From assembly GCF_030065675.1 (NCBI RefSeq), contig NZ_JASJDK010000011.1, positions 32,300 through 96,299 of the forward strand: a stretch of 64,000 bases of DNA. Direction: 5' to 3'. Position 1 is the first letter of the stretch. Every line of letters starts with the position of its first letter. This DNA comes from Mastigocoleus sp. MO_188.B34. Lineage in GTDB: Bacteria; Cyanobacteriota; Cyanobacteriia; Cyanobacteriales; Nostocaceae. The translations under genes were made by a program, and so were the position numbers. The notes beneath the pieces were generated by a model. The model was not told the DNA's origin and did no database searches. It worked only from the letters and a program-made list of their open reading frames with translations. Shown in pieces: positions 46,462-55,413 of this stretch.

Positions 46462-47838
46462 TCAAAAACCCCCACCAAAAGAATCAAAAAAGCGAATAAA
46501 GTTTTGAACATCAAAGAAAGGGCGGGTAATTAAAGAGAGAGTATTGGTAATTCTGGTTATTAGGTTTCGACCAACAACGATAACATCATTATCTTGGAGT
46601 GGCACGTTTTGAGACCTATCTCCTGCAAGTGCTTTTTTCGCATCTAATCTTTGAGTTATGGCTTTACCCCGCTCTGGATCGAATCGAACTAAAGCTATTT
46701 GGCGAAGATTAGCATTTTCAGGATTAATTCCTGTCAAAACATCAATAAAAGTGCTGCCATTGGGTAAAGTTTGGGTTGCAATACCACCTCCTGCGTAGTT
46801 TAAAACTCGCACTTTAATTTGGGGTACAGCTAAGGAAGAACGAGCAACCAATCTGCGATCGTAAGTGTCATCAGTACCAATTTCGCGAGGAGGAACAAAA
46901 ATTGTATCGCCGTCTTGTAAGCGTAAATTAGGTAAAGAGGCACCATTTTGTAAAGGAGCATATAAATCTACATCAGTTGTCAAAATTGAACCATCAAGCC
47001 GCTTTCTCCTAACCTGTATTTTGCGTAAATCAGCCTTCATTGTTGAGCCGCCAGCTACTTGTAATGCATCAGTTACCCTGGCTGTTATTGGGCTAATTGG
47101 ATAAATTCCCGGACGGGAGATTTCACCTGCGATCGCAATTTGTACAGGTCGTTCACCAACTAGGGCAACTGTAACTAACGGATCTACAAAAATACGACTT
47201 AAACCCAAACGAATCTTTTCTTCTGCTTCTGGTAAACTCAAACCTTGTACTGAAACCGTTCCTAACCTAGGTATGGTAATATTTCCTTCAGCATCAACTA
47301 TGGCTTGGAAATTGGGATCTTGACGCTTTGAAAACAGAGATAAGGTTACTACTGGATTGACAACATAGCGATTAAAGCCTGCGCGAATATTATTTTGTGC
47401 TTGTTGCAAAGTTAAACCCTTAAGAAAGATTTTTCCCAAGAGTGGCGCAGTAACATTACCTTCAGAATTAATTGCAGCTCGAAAATTCAAATCCGGAAAG
47501 CGTTGGACAACAACGTCGATGGCATCTCCTTCATCTAACCGGTAATCGCCAGGTTTTTGATTAACTAACACATTGATAGCATCCCCCGCCCCCAAAATAT
47601 AACGTGAAAATTCTGGAGGAACAGCATTTTTCAATACTGGTGGGGAATTTTCAGCATTCAGTGGTGGAGTGGGTGGTGGTACTTGTGATGGTGGTATGTG
47701 TGGTATTACTTCCGGGAGCGGCATATTTTGTGCAGCAACAGGTAAAACCGATGTTGGCAATAAAACTCCCGTGACATGAATGCTAATAAGAGATAAAACT
47801 CTAAATGCATTTACATTAAACCGAGTAACTACAAACAT
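46462..47838 (-). CDS. Wza-like polysaccharide export protein
   Basis: From the ATG at 47838 the product is 458 residues with a cleavable signal (VLSLISIHVTGVLLPTSVLPVAAQ), a proline-rich stretch and then poly-export and SLBB domains. The poly-export part shows an internal duplication: LGAGDAINVLV then LDEGDAIDVVV, and AINSEGNVTAPLLGKIFLKGL then AIVDAEGNITIPRLGTVSVQGL. SLBB-type segments follow (IAIAGEISRPGIYPI; IKVRVLNYAGG). The protein should form the outer-membrane pore partner of the Wzc-like protein encoded next. An upstream TTG would add eight residues before the signal and is not used. Confidence 0.9.
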   Translation of the reverse strand: MFVVTRFNVNAFRVLSLISIHVTGVLLPTSVLPVAAQNMPLPEVIPHIPPSQVPPPTPPLNAENSPPVLKNAVPPEFSRYILGAGDAINVLVNQKPGDYRLDEGDAIDVVVQRFPDLNFRAAINSEGNVTAPLLGKIFLKGLTLQQAQNNIRAGFNRYVVNPVVTLSLFSKRQDPNFQAIVDAEGNITIPRLGTVSVQGLSLPEAEEKIRLGLSRIFVDPLVTVALVGERPVQIAIAGEISRPGIYPISPITARVTDALQVAGGSTMKADLRKIQVRRKRLDGSILTTDVDLYAPLQNGASLPNLRLQDGDTIFVPPREIGTDDTYDRRLVARSSLAVPQIKVRVLNYAGGGIATQTLPNGSTFIDVLTGINPENANLRQIALVRFDPERGKAITQRLDAKKALAGDRSQNVPLQDNDVIVVGRNLITRITNTLSLITRPFFDVQNFIRFFDSFGGGF

Positions 47839-48053
47839 CAGTATTTTTTCTGTATAACTCAAGTCAAGTATCGAACGCCCATTCTAAACTTAGGTAACCA
47901 CAAATGTCTGCTCTAAATGGTGAAAATTTATGATTGGAATTTTTGCAAAGGTAGGGGATAACGAAGGATAAACTAAAGATTATTAATCAACAAGAGCGGA
48001 TCGAAAACCCATTCTTCAATTCCTAATACTCCTAATTTAATTCTCAATAACTT

Positions 48054-48770
48054 TCATTTTTTCTGAAAAGAATTGACTACCAAACTAGCTTGTACCTGTT
48101 CCACTAACGATTGTGCAATTGACCAATTTTCCTTTACCTCTCCCAGAGGTTCCATAGGAATCATAATATTTACTGCAACCCAGGGAACGCGTTCTTTTCT
48201 TAACTGTGCCATTTGATCAGCAACAAACCACTTAAAAGTCGAAGGACTCCCCCCATTCGGCGTTGCATACCATTGTAGGATTGCGTAGGTTTGACGATTT
48301 TTTAAAACTGCTCGAAAAAAATTAGCTTTAATTTTATTATTGGTATTTGAACTTGAATCAGTAGGTTGGATTGTAAATTCAGGTGTCTCAAATTGGGCAA
48401 CTTTCCACTGCCAAAAACCTTTAATTTCCGTCCACTCTGTCTGTGGTTGATTTCTTGGGCCATTTTGTGGCAATAAGAGCAAGTAGGAAATTTTATCTGA
48501 GTTTTTTTGTTTAATTTTCTGCCACAACCATTTATGTCCTCCAATTTGTCTTTCTACTGTTTCTAAAGTTTCCCATCCAGATAGTTTTAATCCTGTTTTA
48601 CGTATCTGTTTAACTTCTTTTAGATTAGCTACCCTTGGCGGTTCTTTCCACTGCCAATTACCACTTAAATATCCTGGAACACCACTAATTAATAAAATTA
48701 AGATTAGGAGCAGAGCTGCAAATACATGGGGAATATTATTTCTTTGAAAAGACGTATCATTAGAAATCAT
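48054..48770 (-). CDS. Cyanoexosortase B system-associated protein
   Basis: From the ATG at 48770 the product is 238 residues: one N-terminal membrane helix (about residues 15-36, FAALLLILILLISGVPGYL), then a globular outer part with GNWQWKEPPRVANLKEV, LSGWETLETVE, KISYLLLLPQNG and YAILQWYATPNGG. This matches the family that always sits next to cyanoexosortase B. It is an EpsI-like partner of unknown activity. It lies between the exosortase gene and the Wza-like gene on the same strand. Confidence 0.85.
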   Translation of the reverse strand: MISNDTSFQRNNIPHVFAALLLILILLISGVPGYLSGNWQWKEPPRVANLKEVKQIRKTGLKLSGWETLETVERQIGGHKWLWQKIKQKNSDKISYLLLLPQNGPRNQPQTEWTEIKGFWQWKVAQFETPEFTIQPTDSSSNTNNKIKANFFRAVLKNRQTYAILQWYATPNGGSPSTFKWFVADQMAQLRKERVPWVAVNIMIPMEPLGEVKENWSIAQSLVEQVQASLVVNSFQKK

Positions 48771-48942
48771 ATTTTTTAAGAATAAATAATCATAAAACAA
48801 ATTTTAAATTTTCAATATTTTTTGCCACAATAATGACTTGGATATACACCAGTTAACTATGACTAATAATTTTTATTGTCAGCTTTTGGCGTTTGTTGAC
48901 GCACTACGTGAACACGCGTAGCGCTACAAAACTAAGAGAAAA

Positions 48943-49809
48943 TTAATTAACAGAAAAACGCCGATCTATCCAATTCAAAACTGGTATTAAAGAAAGTAAC
49001 ATCACAGCAGAATAAAGGTCACCTCCCCAGCCATCATGTAACCATTTAAAGGTTTGATCTTGAGCAGTACCGTGAAAATATGTCAGTAAAGTATTACGAA
49101 TCACATTGGCAGTAACACTAATTAAAACAGCACTAGACAAGAACCAAATAGTCTTACGTTTATCAGATAAAATCCCTACCCAATAAAGTAAAATTAAACT
49201 GATATATAAGGTTGTAAAGAGCATTTTTAAACCAGCACAGTAAGGTGCAACTTCTACAATCCTTCCTCCTACATAAATATTAATTCCATCGACAACAACT
49301 TCCATCCCAAATTGATGTAATACAAAAGCTGCAGTACCTGCAATAAAACTTTGTAAAGGTAAAGTAAAAGGCGTAATCAAATAAGGAATAGCAGTTGGGG
49401 TTGCAAGAAAAACTAATAGTAAGGGAAAAGACTGTAATTTAAAGCCAGCAAATCCCTTAAACCAGAAACAAATTCCTGTCAAAATGACAGGAAAAGATAA
49501 ATTAACCCATTCCGGTACTCCGGTGAGGTAAAAACAAGAACCGACTACAAGTAAAGCACCCCCTAAAGGATGAGCAATATTCGGTAGACGTCCCCACTGT
49601 TTTCGATGGGACCAAACCAAGTAAGCAGCAAAAGGTATACCAATAATCCCATGACTAAAATATTCATGTTCTATGCTGATACTTTTTTTCAGCCAACCAT
49701 CTAGCCAATGGAGCAAAATTGGCGCATAAAGTAGCAACAAAACCCCGAATAAAGCGAAATTGAATAATTCCAGCCGATTAGTTTTTTTAAGTGGATACTG
49801 AAGTGACAT
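48943..49809 (-). CDS. crtB: Cyanoexosortase B
   Basis: The 288-residue protein has about eight membrane helices and the exosortase active residues: Cys191 in VAPYCAGLKML, Arg238 in ANVIRNTLL and His258 in WLHDGWGGD. Exosortases cut PEP-CTERM tails of exported proteins and attach them to the envelope; cyanobacterial XrtB types are linked to exopolysaccharide loci. No PEP-CTERM substrate gene was found in the window. The symbol crtB here means cyanoexosortase B and not phytoene synthase. It starts 48 bp after the DegT gene ends, which suggests one operon. Confidence 0.93.
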   Translation of the reverse strand: MSLQYPLKKTNRLELFNFALFGVLLLLYAPILLHWLDGWLKKSISIEHEYFSHGIIGIPFAAYLVWSHRKQWGRLPNIAHPLGGALLVVGSCFYLTGVPEWVNLSFPVILTGICFWFKGFAGFKLQSFPLLLVFLATPTAIPYLITPFTLPLQSFIAGTAAFVLHQFGMEVVVDGINIYVGGRIVEVAPYCAGLKMLFTTLYISLILLYWVGILSDKRKTIWFLSSAVLISVTANVIRNTLLTYFHGTAQDQTFKWLHDGWGGDLYSAVMLLSLIPVLNWIDRRFSVN

Positions 49810-49857
49810 AATTTTTTATAGCTCAAATTTTATAGCTCAAAACTTAAATGTCAGAAG

Positions 49858-51051
49858 TCAGGAGAGTTGTAGAGACGCAACAGAACCTGCAGTGTTGGTG
49901 GAGCTTTCTGATCCACTAACACCTGTAACAATCGAGCCGAGCGCTGCAATAACTTCGCGAACTTGATTGTTGGTTAAACCCGGATACATGGGTAAAGAAA
50001 GTATTTGCTGTGATAGTTTTTCTGATACAGGAAAATCACCTGCTTGGTAACCCAACTCAGAAAATGCTGGTTGTAGGTGACAAGGAGTTGGATAGTGAAT
50101 ACCTGTTTGAATCCCCAATTCTGTAAGTTTTTCTTGAATAGTTTCCCGCGTTTGAGGACAAGAGTTATCAATTTTGATTATATAAAGGTGATAAACATGT
50201 CCATCACCACTGTGATTTTCTAAGGGAATAATTCCATAGTTTTTGAGGTATTCAAGTTCGGTGTCATACTGTTGAGCGATGTTGAAGCGATCGCGATTCC
50301 AGTCTGTTAAATGTGGTAGTTTTTGCTGTAAAACAGCAGCTTGCAATGTATCTAAACGACTGTTAGTACCAAATTCTGTATGGAAGTATTTTTTAGATGC
50401 TCCATAATTCCGCAACTTTACCATCATTTTGGCTACATCTGGATCTCGAGTTACTAACATTCCTCCATCACCAATTGCTCCCAAATTTTTACTGGGATAA
50501 AAACTAAAAGCTGCAGCTATTCCTACCGAGCCAGGATGATAACCTTCTCGTTGTGCTAGATGGGCTTGGGCTGCATCTTCAAAAATTAGTAATTTATAAG
50601 TATCAGCAAAGTCTAATAGTTCTTGTGGCGATACCATTTGACCATAAAGATGGACGGGAAGAATTGCTTTTGTTCTAGTAGTAATAATTGCTTCTGCTGC
50701 TTCTAAATCAATTAATGCTGTATCTGGTTTACAATCAACAAAAATAGGTTTTGCACCAGCACGTAGTACCCCTATTAATGTGGCAACAAAAGTATTAGCA
50801 GGCAAAATTACTTCATCACCATTATTGATTCCACAAGCTCTTAAACCGAGGGCAATCGCATCAGTTCCTGAAGCTACCCCAACACCGTATTCTGCACCGG
50901 ATTTTGTCGCGAAAGCTGTTTCAAAATCTGCGAGCGCTTTACCTAGGACAAAATCACCTCTATCTAATACATTTTCAATTGCATTTTCTAGTTCCTTTTT
51001 AATTACTTGATGTTGTTTACTTAAATCAACAAAAGGAATTTTAATATTCAT
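49858..51051 (-). CDS. DegT/DnrJ/EryC1/StrS sugar aminotransferase
   Basis: The 397-residue protein is a PLP-dependent nucleotide-sugar aminotransferase: VGVASGTDAIALGL, the Asp of IFEDAAQAHLA, and the Schiff-base lysine K188 in FSFYPSKNLGAIGDGG. It makes amino sugars for surface glycans from keto-sugar nucleotides and glutamate. It heads the minus-strand block with exosortase B and the Wza/Wzc-like genes. The last 20 residues are Ser/Thr-rich and are encoded partly by a half copy of the GTAGAGACG repeat, so the C-terminus has been extended by repeat DNA. Confidence 0.93.
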   Translation of the reverse strand: MNIKIPFVDLSKQHQVIKKELENAIENVLDRGDFVLGKALADFETAFATKSGAEYGVGVASGTDAIALGLRACGINNGDEVILPANTFVATLIGVLRAGAKPIFVDCKPDTALIDLEAAEAIITTRTKAILPVHLYGQMVSPQELLDFADTYKLLIFEDAAQAHLAQREGYHPGSVGIAAAFSFYPSKNLGAIGDGGMLVTRDPDVAKMMVKLRNYGASKKYFHTEFGTNSRLDTLQAAVLQQKLPHLTDWNRDRFNIAQQYDTELEYLKNYGIIPLENHSGDGHVYHLYIIKIDNSCPQTRETIQEKLTELGIQTGIHYPTPCHLQPAFSELGYQAGDFPVSEKLSQQILSLPMYPGLTNNQVREVIAALGSIVTGVSGSESSTNTAGSVASLQLS

Positions 51052-51738
51052 TTTATTATTTGAGTATTGAACTAAAAAAAGAGTTTATTTTTAGTTATTT
51101 AAATGTGTTTAATATCTGCCGAATATTTATGTATGATTAAAGGCTAAATCTTGAAAAATATCACTGAGCAAATTAAAACACAAATTTATTTCAGCTTTTT
51201 GGCAAAATGCAAAATCAATAACAACTTCATTAGGAACATGCTTTGGTAAAAGTAAATTAATTGTGTAGAGAATGAGCTATTTATCGGAAAATTAAAATAA
51301 TACAATTGACTAAATACTCTTATTAGTTCTAACTAAGCTTATTTTTCCCATTTTGAGCATAAAAATAACATTATCAGAATATAAAATAATCAATTTAATG
51401 AATAATATTTCTTATATTTTTTCAATCATATATCAGAATTTATACTTATGAATAATAGTGATTAATCAACTAAGTAATACGTAAAAAATCAAAATATTAA
51501 AAATAAATATGAAAAAAAATCAAAGATAACCTTTAAAGCTAAATTGCTGTAAAGATAGTTGTTTGCGGTTCTCTTGGAAACTATATTTCAGTTCTCCAAA
51601 AAATTAGTTAGTAAAAAAATTACCTCTGAGCTTGTTTATCAGAGGTGAAATTCGGGAATGCTTAGAAATAGAAAAATAACCCAAAAATAACGGTTATATA
51701 AATTACCCCTAAACCAAATTATTCACGGAACTGTAACA
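51052..51738. other. Gene-free divergent spacer
   Basis: About 690 bp, strongly AT-rich, between the surface-glycan block and the GAF protein gene. It should hold the promoters of both. No coding frame, hairpin terminator or operator palindrome stands out. Confidence 0.45.
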
Positions 51739-53331
51739 ATGGTAGAGCCCAATCAGAAAACGTTTGTTCTTAAAGAAGGTTGGGCTTCTCAAGAAACAAG
51801 GGAACAACAACGCTTAACAGCATTGTCAGAATTAGGTTTAATGCAACCTGAGACAGTCCCAGTATTTGAAGAAGCCACTCAAACAGCCGCACATTTTTTA
51901 GAAGCACCAATTTCTATGTTGGGCTTTATGGATAATGAACGTCATTGCTTTAAATCTGCTGTTGGTTTATCTCGGTTGGGATTGATGAACCAATTAGCTC
52001 AAACTCGTCAACTGATGCGAGGAGAATCTTTTTGTACTCAAGTAGTAGAAAATTCGCAACCAGTAGTTATTAACGATACTCGTAAACATGCCCAATCAGA
52101 ACTATTTGCTAGCAAATTAGTGAATGATTATGGTGTTGGAGCTTATTTAGGAGCACCACTAATTGATTCTCAAGGTAATTGTTTGGGAACTTTAGCAGTA
52201 ATGGACTTGCTCCCACGTAATTTCACCAATCGGGATATTGAATTTTTACAAATTATCGCCCGATGGAGTATGAGCGAATTTGAACGTAATCGGGTACTGC
52301 AATCTTTACCATCAGTAGTTAAAACCGTCACTCCTCCTGTTGCTGATTCAACTGGTTGGTCATCTTCACAATCCTCAACTCCACCAACGATCGCTGATAT
52401 CAAAAAAACTCCTCAGGTTTTACCCAAAAATATAGACAGTACAAATAAGCTCAAATTACAATTGCTCGGACAACTGACTCAGGAGTTACGCACTCCTTTA
52501 ACTTCCGTACTTGGTATGACAAGTGTTTTGGGAAGAGAAATTTACGGACCCTTAACAGGTAAGCAAAGAGAATATCTGGAAATAATTCAACACAGTGGTC
52601 GCTATTTACTTTCCTTGGTAAATGAAATTTCTGAATTGGGTGCAATGGATAATATTTCTCATGCTCTCAATCTGACACCTGTAGATATTGAAATGCTCTG
52701 TCAGCAAGTTATTAATACTTTAGATGAAGTCGCAAACCGTCGAGAGCAAAATATCCGACTTTCTATAGAACCCGGACGCAATCGAATTTGGGCTTTGGAT
52801 AAAGATAAAGTCAAGCAAATACTATATCACTTAGTTTTTAGTGTGGTTCAACTTTCAGCCACCGGTAGTATTGTCCGCATCCACGTTTCCTACAAAGAAG
52901 ATTTTATCAGTATTACTGTTTGGGCTTCCCATCCTTGGCTGGGAGATGGAATTACAGAAGTTGACCCATATTTCCGTTTAAAACAAACGCCTTTATTAGA
53001 ATTTACTGGAGACAAACCAAAGTATGAACGAAATTCCCACAATTCTGGACAAAACTACAATGTAAGTGCTTCAAGCTTCACAGATAATTTTTCTTTTGGA
53101 AGTAATTCTAAGTTAGGTCTTCTCGGAGATGTCAGTCAAGAATCAAATACAGCAAACGGAAGTATATCTCGTGAAAGTTTGGGTTTATTGCTAAGTTCGC
53201 AATTAGCAGAAATACATGGTGGTAGCATCACCATTCAAGGATCGACAAAATCAGGAAATCGCTATCTATTAAGCCTACCACTACAAATGGCATCTACAGA
53301 TTCAGCTAAAGAAGATTCTGATGAAATTTAA
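51739..53331 (+). CDS. GAF-domain protein with degenerate histidine kinase module
   Basis: The 530-residue protein has an N-terminal GAF domain (about residues 25-180: SMLGFMDNERHCFKSAVGL, GESFCTQVV, YLGAPLIDSQGNCLGTLAVMD). The histidine-kinase part begins LLGQLTQELRTPLTSVLGM, where the usual H of the H-box is a glutamine (Q248). The N-box (YHLVFSVVQL) lacks the Mg-binding Asn, and no DxGxG G1 box is present. A low-complexity Asn/Ser insert follows. It therefore cannot work as a normal histidine kinase and may be a pseudo-kinase sensor or scaffold. It lies upstream of the IctB-like gene on the same strand. Confidence 0.85.
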   Translation: MVEPNQKTFVLKEGWASQETREQQRLTALSELGLMQPETVPVFEEATQTAAHFLEAPISMLGFMDNERHCFKSAVGLSRLGLMNQLAQTRQLMRGESFCTQVVENSQPVVINDTRKHAQSELFASKLVNDYGVGAYLGAPLIDSQGNCLGTLAVMDLLPRNFTNRDIEFLQIIARWSMSEFERNRVLQSLPSVVKTVTPPVADSTGWSSSQSSTPPTIADIKKTPQVLPKNIDSTNKLKLQLLGQLTQELRTPLTSVLGMTSVLGREIYGPLTGKQREYLEIIQHSGRYLLSLVNEISELGAMDNISHALNLTPVDIEMLCQQVINTLDEVANRREQNIRLSIEPGRNRIWALDKDKVKQILYHLVFSVVQLSATGSIVRIHVSYKEDFISITVWASHPWLGDGITEVDPYFRLKQTPLLEFTGDKPKYERNSHNSGQNYNVSASSFTDNFSFGSNSKLGLLGDVSQESNTANGSISRESLGLLLSSQLAEIHGGSITIQGSTKSGNRYLLSLPLQMASTDSAKEDSDEI

Positions 53332-53374
53332 AGTATGTGAAATTAAAGCACGTGAAGTTAAAGCATGTAAAATT
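53330..53374. repeat. 15-bp tandem repeat, three copies
   Basis: AAAGTATGTGAAATT, AAAGCACGTGAAGTT and AAAGCATGTAAAATT lie directly after the stop codon of the GAF gene. Confidence 0.65.
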
Positions 53375-53542
53375 TGAAGCATAAATTGATTAGCATGGAC
53401 TATAGACTGGGTATTTTTTGCGGAATCATCTGCAGGAAATAGTTTTAGAGAAATAGGGGAAAGTCAAAACTCCAGTTGGATGTTAATGGGAAATCGATGA
53501 TTGTCAATATTTAGTCAATCTTGAACTTGGTGTTTTAAATTG

Positions 53543-53560
53543 ATAATCATTGATGATTAT
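53543..53560. promoter_or_regulatory. Fur-box-like palindrome upstream of the IctB-like gene
   Basis: ATAATCATTGATGATTAT is a perfect inverted repeat with a central TG, 95 bp before the start codon. Its base content and half-sites resemble a Fur box (GATAATGATAATCATTATC), but the match is partial. Confidence 0.35.
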
Positions 53561-53655
53561 TTTCCATTTGCAATCTAGAATCTTACTTTTTTGACCTTAC
53601 CCCAATTATGATTAGTCCAAGTTCAGTGCTAATTACTAACTGCTAAAAAGTTTTT

Positions 53656-55083
53656 ATGAATTTAGTTTGGCAAAGATTCACCTTGTCGAGCGTACCGCTC
53701 AAAGAATATCTTCGCGGTAGTTTGTTGTATCGCTCTGTATTCGGAGTATTGGGTTCTTGGCGACAAGGTAGTATTTTACTACAGTGGGGAGATGCGATCG
53801 CAGCAGCTTTACTCAGCTTAGTGTATGCGCTAGCACCCTTTGTCTCTACAACACTTATAGGTTTACTGCTGGTTGCTTGCGTAGGATTCTGGTTCCTATT
53901 AACAGTATCAGATGACATGCGTTCACCTGACTATGTTGGTGTAACCCCCATTCATATACCTGTATGTATATTTTGGGGAGCAGCTGTTATTGCAACAGCA
54001 CTATCACCGGTAAAAGCTGCAGCACGGAGCGATCTAATTACTTTCACTCTGTATTTGTGCCTATTTGCTTTTTGTGCCAGAGTTTTAAGATCGCCGCGAA
54101 TTCGCTCCTGGTTAATAATACTTTATTTGCACGTATCCCTGATTGTAAGTATTTATGGATTACGACAGAAATTCTTTGGTGTTGCACAATTAGCAACTTG
54201 GGTCGATCCCGAGTCACCCTTATCAAAAAGTGTGAGGGTTTATAGTTATTTAGGAAATCCCAATTTACTGGGTGGATATCTCCTACCAGCGGTGATTTTA
54301 AGTTTAATTGCCATATTTTCGTGGCGTGGATTACCCCGGAAAGCTTTGGCGATAACTATGTTTGTTGTCAACTTGGCTTGTTTTCGCTTTACTGATAGCC
54401 GTGGTGCTTTTATTGGCTTGGCTGTAGCTTTAATTGCTTTAGTATTTATATTGCCGTATTGGTATCAGGAATATTTACATCCATTTTGGCGCAAATGGTT
54501 ATTACCAATGCTAATTGGAGGTTTTGCCGCTTTGATTGTAGCAGCGTTGGTATTCTCCAATGAGTTTCGCCTGCGAATTCTCAGTATTTTCGCTGGTCGT
54601 GCGGATAGCAGTAATAATTTTCGGATGAATGTTTGGACTGGTGTATTTAAGATGATTGGGGATTATCCGGTGTTTGGAATTGGTCCGGGTCATAATTCTT
54701 TTAACAAGGTGTATCCTCTGTATCAGCTTCCCCGTTATACAGCTTTAAGTGCTTACTCAATTTTCTTGGAAATAATTGTGGAAACTGGCTTTGTTGGTTT
54801 AGCAAGTTTTATTTGGTTGTTAATCGTTACATTTAATGCTGGGTTGCTACAATTACAACGTTTGCGTCAATTAAAAAATTCAGATGGACTCTGGTTAATT
54901 GGAGCAATGGTTACTATGGTGGGAATGCTTGCTCACGGTTTAGTGGATACTGTATGGTATCGTCCCCAGGTAAATACCCTGTGGTGGTTAATGGTTGGCA
55001 TAGTTGCTAGTTATTACACCCCTTTAAGACAAGCAAAGAAACAAGAATTTACTTCACCAAATCCAAATTCTGCAGCGTATTAA
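53656..55083 (+). CDS. IctB-family membrane protein (O-antigen ligase-like)
   Basis: The 475-residue protein has 10 or more membrane segments and matches the IctB family: GDAIAAALLSLVYALAPFV, YGLRQKFFGVAQLATWVDP, YSYLGNPNLLGGYLLPA, FTDSRGAFIG, FGIGPGHNSFNKVYPLYQ and LAHGLVDTVWYRPQVN. IctB was proposed to be a bicarbonate transporter, but the family shares the Wzy_C fold of O-antigen ligases/polymerases, and direct transport activity is not proven. Its place beside a polysaccharide export block favours a glycan role here. A Fur-like palindrome lies upstream. Confidence 0.88.
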   Translation: MNLVWQRFTLSSVPLKEYLRGSLLYRSVFGVLGSWRQGSILLQWGDAIAAALLSLVYALAPFVSTTLIGLLLVACVGFWFLLTVSDDMRSPDYVGVTPIHIPVCIFWGAAVIATALSPVKAAARSDLITFTLYLCLFAFCARVLRSPRIRSWLIILYLHVSLIVSIYGLRQKFFGVAQLATWVDPESPLSKSVRVYSYLGNPNLLGGYLLPAVILSLIAIFSWRGLPRKALAITMFVVNLACFRFTDSRGAFIGLAVALIALVFILPYWYQEYLHPFWRKWLLPMLIGGFAALIVAALVFSNEFRLRILSIFAGRADSSNNFRMNVWTGVFKMIGDYPVFGIGPGHNSFNKVYPLYQLPRYTALSAYSIFLEIIVETGFVGLASFIWLLIVTFNAGLLQLQRLRQLKNSDGLWLIGAMVTMVGMLAHGLVDTVWYRPQVNTLWWLMVGIVASYYTPLRQAKKQEFTSPNPNSAAY

Positions 55084-55175
55084 ACAAGATTACGTCACAA
55101 AAAATATCCCAGTCATAAGGGCAAACCGATGTGCGCCCTTACAATTAATAAATTATGGGATGAGAAAATTCTTTG

Positions 55176-55213
55176 GTAGAGACGTTGCAGAGACTAACTC
55201 TGTAGCGTCTCTA
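55176..55213. repeat. GTAGAGACG hairpin
   Basis: TAGAGACG...CTCTGTAG-CGTCTCTA folds as a hairpin with an ACTAA loop, 93 bp after the IctB-like gene. It shares arms with the MITE core. A TATAGCTGCGCTAC unit follows at 55283-55296 and also occurs twice near 59.1-59.2 kb. Confidence 0.7.
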
Positions 55214-55413
55214 AAGGCTAAAAATGATTTGAATTAACACATTTGCTTTAGGATTACTATTTCCTTGCAGAAACGCAATACTTATAGCTGCGCTACTTAC
55301 GGTTCTTGTACACTTCCGCGCTTCCCCTAATCTATCGTCATAATGACTGTAATTTCGTTGTCTGTGCGTAAGTACTGATAAATTAATAAGTGCAACGATA
55401 TACGGTTGGTTGA

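Noticed and set aside
53656..55083. Firm naming as a bicarbonate transporter (ictB)
   Set aside because: The family name is historical; the fold is that of O-antigen ligases and the context is glycan-related, so no symbol is given.
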